A program made the translations under genes and the position numbers. 8,934 nt of DNA from the NCBI GenBank assembly GCA_943329595.2, contig CALQEM020000144.1:1-8934 (forward strand). The letters run 5' to 3'. Within the stretch, counting starts at the first letter, position 1. Every line of letters begins with the position of its first letter. The notes under the pieces are model-generated. The model was not told the origin of the DNA, did not search any database, and saw only the letters and a list, made by a program, of their open reading frames with translations. The DNA comes from CAIYMF01 sp943329595. GTDB taxonomy: Bacteria; Actinomycetota; Actinomycetes; S36-B12; CAIYMF01. Positions 6,511 to 8,934 of this stretch are shown one piece after another.

Positions 6511-7512
6511 TTAGCCGTTGTCACGATGTGTGCCGTTGAGTCCAAACAGAACCTGTGCTGTACCGCTGCGGATTAGTTCCACATCGGTGGCGCTCAGTCG
6601 CGCCTCGTCGAGAGTCTGCACTGCTCGTTCTGCCGTCCAGAAGGGTTCATCGCTACCGAACATGATGCGATCAGCGCCGAAGGTCTCAACGGCCAGTCGG
6701 AGTGCGGCGGGCGACTCGCAGACACAGTCGACGTAGAGGCGACGAAGGTGCTCTGATGGTCGCCCCGGGAAGGGCAGGCGAATGCCCATGAGCTCGAACT
6801 CGTAGTCGAAGCGGCCCACAAGAAGCGGGATCATGGATCCGACGTGCGGCAGGAGCAACTTCAGATCTGGATGACGGTCGTAGACGCCGCTGATGACGAG
6901 GCGAGCAACACACGCAGTCGTATCGAACAGAAATCCCAAGGTGGTCATGAGTCCCGCTGCATCGACGGCTGCTCGGTCGATTGGCAGCGTGGGGTGGATG
7001 ACGAGCGTGACGTCGTGTGCGGCGGCGGCGGCGAAGAGAACGTGGTACTCGGGTCCGTCGAGAGGTCGGCCCTCGGCGTTGGAAAGTAGTTGAGCCCCAG
7101 CGAGACCGAGGCCCGCTGCTCGCACTAGCTCATCGGCTGCCGCGTCGGGATGGTGAAGGGGGAGCACCGCGAGACCTCGAAGCCTGCCGCCGGTGTTCTC
7201 TGATAGCGCGGCAAGCTCGTCGTTTGCATCGCGAGCTACCACAATGCTGTCGGCACGCGATAGTCCCGCGACGCCGGGGGGCGGGACGCTGAGAAGTCTG
7301 GTGGTAATTCCCTGAACGTCCATGCGAGCCAGTTGGCCGTCTAGGTCAACCAGACCAGGCAAGAGGGGATAGATCAAGCCGCTGCCACAGTCGACGAGCG
7401 ACTGCCCATCGAGCAGGCGCGGCGCCTCTGAGCGCAGTCGTAGCGCTTGGATGATGGCGTCCGGCAGGTGGTGTGCGTGAACATCAATGATCGGCGACGG
7501 CTGTGTCGTCAT
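6511..7512 (-). CDS. Amidohydrolase 2 family protein, ACMSD-like metal-dependent decarboxylase/hydrolase
   Basis: This 333-residue protein is a TIM-barrel amidohydrolase of the ACMSD (2-amino-3-carboxymuconate-6-semialdehyde decarboxylase) type. The metal and catalytic residues can be placed: D-V-H-A-H-H-L-P gives His12 and His14, V-I-H-P gives His173, L-P-H-V-G-S gives His223 and M-F-G-S-D gives Asp288. This spacing is close to that of Pseudomonas ACMSD as I recall it, and the full set is intact, so the enzyme should be active with one bound metal. Family members decarboxylate or hydrolyse carboxylated aromatic and ring-derived compounds. The ATG at 7512 has GAGGA seven bases upstream. It is the first gene of the operon with the two molybdenum hydroxylase genes, and the pairing suggests successive steps on one substrate. 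Which reaction it performs, decarboxylation or C-N/C-O hydrolysis, is not decided by the sequence. Confidence 0.88.
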   Translation of the reverse strand: MTTQPSPIIDVHAHHLPDAIIQALRLRSEAPRLLDGQSLVDCGSGLIYPLLPGLVDLDGQLARMDVQGITTRLLSVPPPGVAGLSRADSIVVARDANDELAALSENTGGRLRGLAVLPLHHPDAAADELVRAAGLGLAGAQLLSNAEGRPLDGPEYHVLFAAAAAHDVTLVIHPTLPIDRAAVDAAGLMTTLGFLFDTTACVARLVISGVYDRHPDLKLLLPHVGSMIPLLVGRFDYEFELMGIRLPFPGRPSEHLRRLYVDCVCESPAALRLAVETFGADRIMFGSDEPFWTAERAVQTLDEARLSATDVELIRSGTAQVLFGLNGTHRDNG

Positions 7513-7622
7513 TCGGCGTTCCTCGAGTCTCCCGGCGCGCGGCCCTCAGTTGCCCCGTGATCGCGTTACCGATTCTGTCATACAGACGCCACAGACTCCA
7601 TGGGTGTGCGGCAGCGTGGGAG
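7484..7622 (-). other. Possible 3' remnant of a lost upstream operon gene
   Basis: In a frame different from both the FAD-gene fragment and the amidohydrolase, an uninterrupted stretch reads ...HPWSLWRLYDRIGNAI...GQLRAARRETR... and stops at 7484, inside the amidohydrolase start region. It begins about where the FAD-gene homology ends (near 7622). Its amphipathic, basic character and moderate third-position G/C (about 63% by hand count) would suit the tail of a gene that once overlapped the amidohydrolase. I recognise no family, and chance is a real alternative. Confidence 0.15.
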
Positions 7623-7977
7623 GGCCATCGGCGACCCCTGCCACCGCGCCGTCGCGCACGATCACCTCGGTGACCGGGCAGCCCTCGATGATCGTGGCGC
7701 CCTGCATGCGTGCGCCCTTAGCCATGCTCATCGTGACGTCAACTGGGTTCACCCGGCGGTACTCCTCGAGCCGGCCGGCGTCGCCTGCCACCTCGATGAA
7801 GCCCACCTGCATCAGGCCAGCGGCGTGCCACGTGGTGCCGGAGGTGAGCTGGTCGCGCTCGAGCAGCACCGAGTCGGTCCAGCCCGCGTGGGCCAGGTGG
7901 TAGAGCGTGGAGGTGCCGATCACACCCCCTCCGATCACGACGACGCGGGCACGGCTCGGCAGGGCTGGGTCAGCCAC
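7546..7977 (-). pseudogene. Broken fragment of a dimethylglycine/sarcosine dehydrogenase-type FAD oxidoreductase
   Basis: The reading frame (143 codons from the GTG at 7977; an ATG at 8046 is also possible) begins like a DAO-fold dehydrogenase. The Rossmann motif R-V-V-V-I-G-G-G-V-I-G (11-21) is followed by L-L-E-R (38-41) and S-G-T-T-W-H-A-A-G-L (46-55), whose His51 matches the covalent FAD attachment site of dimethylglycine dehydrogenases. Full-length relatives have about 800 residues and further sequence after W-H-A-A-G-L. Here residues 57-76 (Q-V-G-F-I-E-V-A...R-L-E-E-Y-R-R-V) and 77-118 (N-P-V-D-V-T-M...) each match later segments, with roughly 35 and 50 residues missing at the two joins. 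Homology stops near residue 118 and the rest is unrelated tail. The FAD domain is incomplete and the C-terminal folate-binding (GcvT-like) part is absent, so an active enzyme is not expected. It lies 33 bp upstream of the amidohydrolase and is divergent from brnT. Confidence 0.8.
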
Positions 7978-8050
7978 TGGTCCTCGGTCGATCGGGGCGG
8001 CCGTCCACAGCCCGCCGGATTCGCCCCCTGTCCACTGGCGGTTCATTTTC

Positions 8051-8067
8051 GGTATCGTTCCTATACC
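8051..8067. promoter_or_regulatory. Palindrome upstream of brnT, candidate promoter/operator
   Basis: GGTAT (8051-8055) and ATACC (8063-8067) form a perfect 5-bp inverted repeat around a 7-bp centre, with one more symmetric pair inside. TATACC at 8062-8067 can serve as a -10 element for a start near 8074, leaving a leader of about 16 nt before the brnT ATG at 8090; no strong -35 is visible. BrnA antitoxins repress their own operon as DNA-binding proteins, so this is the natural operator candidate. Confidence 0.45.
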
Positions 8068-8089
8068 TGCGGTCGCGACGCTGTGGGAC

Positions 8090-8353
8090 ATGAAGTTCGA
8101 GTTCGACCAGCGCAAGTCGCGCGCTAACCATGCCAAGCACGGCATCGACTTCGTTGAGGCCCAGGCGCTGTGGAACGACGCGACCTCCGTGACCATCGCG
8201 GCGCGGACGCAGGAGGAGGCCCGCTGGGTGGTGATCGGACGGATCGATGGCCGCGCGTGGGCGGCCGTGGTGACGATGCGGGTGAGCAAGGTGCGCATCA
8301 TCTCGGTGCGTAGGGCACGACCAGCCGAGGAGGCACTCTATGAAGGCGAGTGA
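8090..8353 (+). CDS. brnT: BrnT family type II toxin (RNase, RelE-like fold)
   Basis: This 87-residue protein is a BrnT toxin, a small ribonuclease that inhibits translation when free of its antitoxin. Family landmarks are visible: M-K-F-E-F-D-x-x-K-S-x-x-N-x-x-K-H-G-I-D-F (1-21), Q-E-E-A-R-W-V-V-I-G (41-50), a V-V-T-M-R strand (60-64) and R-I-I-S-V-R-R-A-R (69-77), which carries the conserved arginines near the C-terminus. Length is typical and the gene is intact. The ATG at 8090 fits the family start. Its ribosome binding site is poor (GGGA directly before the ATG), so translation of the toxin may be weak compared with the antitoxin. It precedes brnA with a 14-bp overlap, the usual toxin-first order of this system. 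Third codon positions are about 86% G/C, above the window's left part. Confidence 0.92.
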   Translation: MKFEFDQRKSRANHAKHGIDFVEAQALWNDATSVTIAARTQEEARWVVIGRIDGRAWAAVVTMRVSKVRIISVRRARPAEEALYEGE

Positions 8354-8570
8354 GTTCGACCGCGTCTTCGACGAGGGCAAGGAGGACATCAGTGAGCACC
8401 TAGACCTGGACTCGGCGGTGCGCCCCGCCCGCGCCGTTCATCGCGTGAACGTGGACTTCCCGCCGTGGATGGTGGCAGCGCTCGACAGCGAGGCCGCCCG
8501 GCTGGGCATCACCCGCCAGTCGGTGATCAAGACCTGGATCGCCGAGCGGCTCGACCGCGCTGCGGGGTGA
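8340..8570 (+). CDS. brnA: BrnA family antitoxin (ribbon-helix-helix)
   Basis: This 76-residue antitoxin neutralises BrnT and should autoregulate the operon. The N-terminus M-K-A-S-E-F-D-x-x-F-D-x-G (1-13) and the block H-R-V-N-V-D-F-P-P-W-M-V (34-45) followed by L-D-x-E-A-x-R-L-G-I-T-R-Q-S-V-I-K-x-W-I-A-E-R-L (48-71) are the standard BrnA pattern. The second part is a CopG-like ribbon-helix-helix with V-N-V-D-F as the DNA-contact strand. The ATG at 8340 has a strong ribosome binding site (GAGGAGG at 8327-8333, 6 nt spacing) inside the end of brnT, and the genes overlap by 14 bp. The contrast with brnT's weak site would favour antitoxin excess. The gene is intact, and third codon positions are about 91% G/C. 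Confidence 0.93.
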   Translation: MKASEFDRVFDEGKEDISEHLDLDSAVRPARAVHRVNVDFPPWMVAALDSEAARLGITRQSVIKTWIAERLDRAAG

Positions 8571-8609
8571 GCAGCGCCACGAGCGTGACACCCACCTCAG
8601 GCTGCTCGT
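8569..8609. terminator. Possible bidirectional hairpin between brnA and the PIN toxin gene
   Basis: GAGCAGC (8569-8575) and GCTGCTC (8601-8607) are perfect 7-bp complements. A nested alternative, ACGAGC (8579-8584) with GCTCGT (8604-8609), competes for the same right arm. They fill the 43-bp gap between two convergent genes, where a terminator is expected. No T-tract is present, so the call is tentative. Confidence 0.25.
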
Positions 8610-8613
8610 CGAA

Positions 8614-8934
8614 CTACGGCTCGACTCGTTCCACCGTCTTCACTCGATCGATGGCTCGATCGAACGACGCGATGCGGCGAACATCTGTCGACTCAGCACA
8701 CGCAACGAGGTAGGCCTCCGCGAAGTCAAGGCGATCGACCTCGTAGACCTCCAAGGCTCGCAGCAGCATCGCTGGGTCGACACAGGCAACCGAAGTGAAG
8801 GCGATCAGCGAGCGAAGTGATTCGGCCACCTGGCTGCGTGGCGCCTCGTAGAACGATTCAAGAACGTAGACCGTCTCAGCGATCACCAGATCAGTCACCA
8901 GAAGCTGGGCCGCGGTGGCGAGGAATCGAGTCGC
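8614..8934 (-). CDS. PIN-domain ribonuclease, VapC-type toxin, C-terminal part (cut by window edge)
   Basis: The frame is open to the right edge; 106 codons are visible and roughly the first 25 residues of a normal PIN protein lie outside. The visible part reads ...A-T-R-F-L-A-T-A-A-Q-L-L-V-T-D-L-V-I-A-E-T-V-Y-V-L-E, with the conserved acidic E of the I-A-E-x-V-Y-V-L helix. Later come D-R-L-D-F-A-E-A-Y-L-V-A (a conserved acidic position of the Mg-binding site) and the I-A-S-F-D-R signature that ends PIN domains. VapC-type PIN proteins are Mg-dependent RNases, usually paired with an upstream antitoxin, which would lie beyond 8934. A GTG at 8898 is in frame, but starting there would remove the first part of the fold, so I treat it as internal. 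It converges on brnA with a 43-bp gap. Third codon positions are about 71% G/C, unlike brnTA next door. Confidence 0.82.
   Translation of the reverse strand, partial: ATRFLATAAQLLVTDLVIAETVYVLESFYEAPRSQVAESLRSLIAFTSVACVDPAMLLRALEVYEVDRLDFAEAYLVACAESTDVRRIASFDRAIDRVKTVERVEP

Noticed and set aside
6501..6545. TTG (6545) or GTG (6524) start for the [2Fe-2S] subunit
   Set aside because: Neither has a ribosome binding site and both overlap the amidohydrolase end; the GTG at 6500 has AAGGGA at ideal spacing and gives a normal family N-terminus.
7600..8127. Plus-strand open frame (175 codons) opposite the FAD-gene fragment
   Set aside because: It is antisense to sequence with clear dehydrogenase motifs and shows no domain of its own; an artefact of high third-position G/C.
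7601..8594. TGGGTGT (7601-7607) and its complement ACACCCA (8588-8594) as terminal inverted repeats of the compositional island
   Set aside because: Only 7 bp, no flanking direct duplication and no transposase in between; easily expected by chance.
1..8934. tRNA, rRNA, CRISPR array, IS element or replication origin
   Set aside because: I looked for cloverleaf-like arms, spaced direct repeats, transposase motifs and iteron clusters and saw none; a covariance-model scan was not possible here.

Overview
This is a GC-rich bacterial window. GTG starts are common, there are Tat and lipoprotein signal peptides, and the gene mix is catabolic oxidoreductase plus type II toxin-antitoxin genes. Together these suggest an actinobacterium (possibly Acidimicrobiia-like) or a comparable high-GC free-living bacterium. 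The taxonomic guess is an inference and is weak.

Left part (1-2667). The window opens with the first 19 codons of a leftward ATP-binding protein. An AT-rich promoter-like patch follows, then a run of four compact hairpins in front of a small rightward gene of unknown function (258-653). A divergent pair of exported lipoproteins comes next: a PEBP/YbhB-like protein (861-1421, leftward) and a Tat-exported YHYH-domain protein (1517-2497, rightward). They share a 95-bp control region that contains an imperfect palindrome. The gaps 654-860 and 2498-2667 lie between convergent genes; I see no gene in either.

Centre (2668-7512, all leftward). A tight three-gene operon encodes, in transcription order, an ACMSD-type amidohydrolase, a [2Fe-2S] small subunit of a xanthine-oxidase-family enzyme, and a 1117-residue protein that joins the molybdopterin-binding large subunit (first) to the FAD-binding medium subunit (second). 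The 10-bp gap and 4-bp GTGA overlap argue for co-translation. The operon plausibly hydroxylates or oxidises an aromatic, heterocyclic or aldehyde substrate, followed by metal-dependent hydrolysis or decarboxylation. The substrate cannot be read from the sequence.

Right part (7546-8934). A broken fragment of a dimethylglycine/sarcosine-dehydrogenase-type FAD oxidoreductase lies directly upstream of the operon. It has lost at least two internal segments and its whole C-terminal part. It is divergent from a brnT-brnA toxin-antitoxin pair, and a second toxin gene (PIN domain, cut by the window edge) converges on brnA. By hand count, the fragment and brnTA use about 86-91% G/C at third codon positions, against about 70% in the amidohydrolase, YHYH and PIN genes. 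The 7.62-8.57 kb block therefore looks like a separate, probably transferred, module whose left edge coincides with the truncation of the FAD gene.
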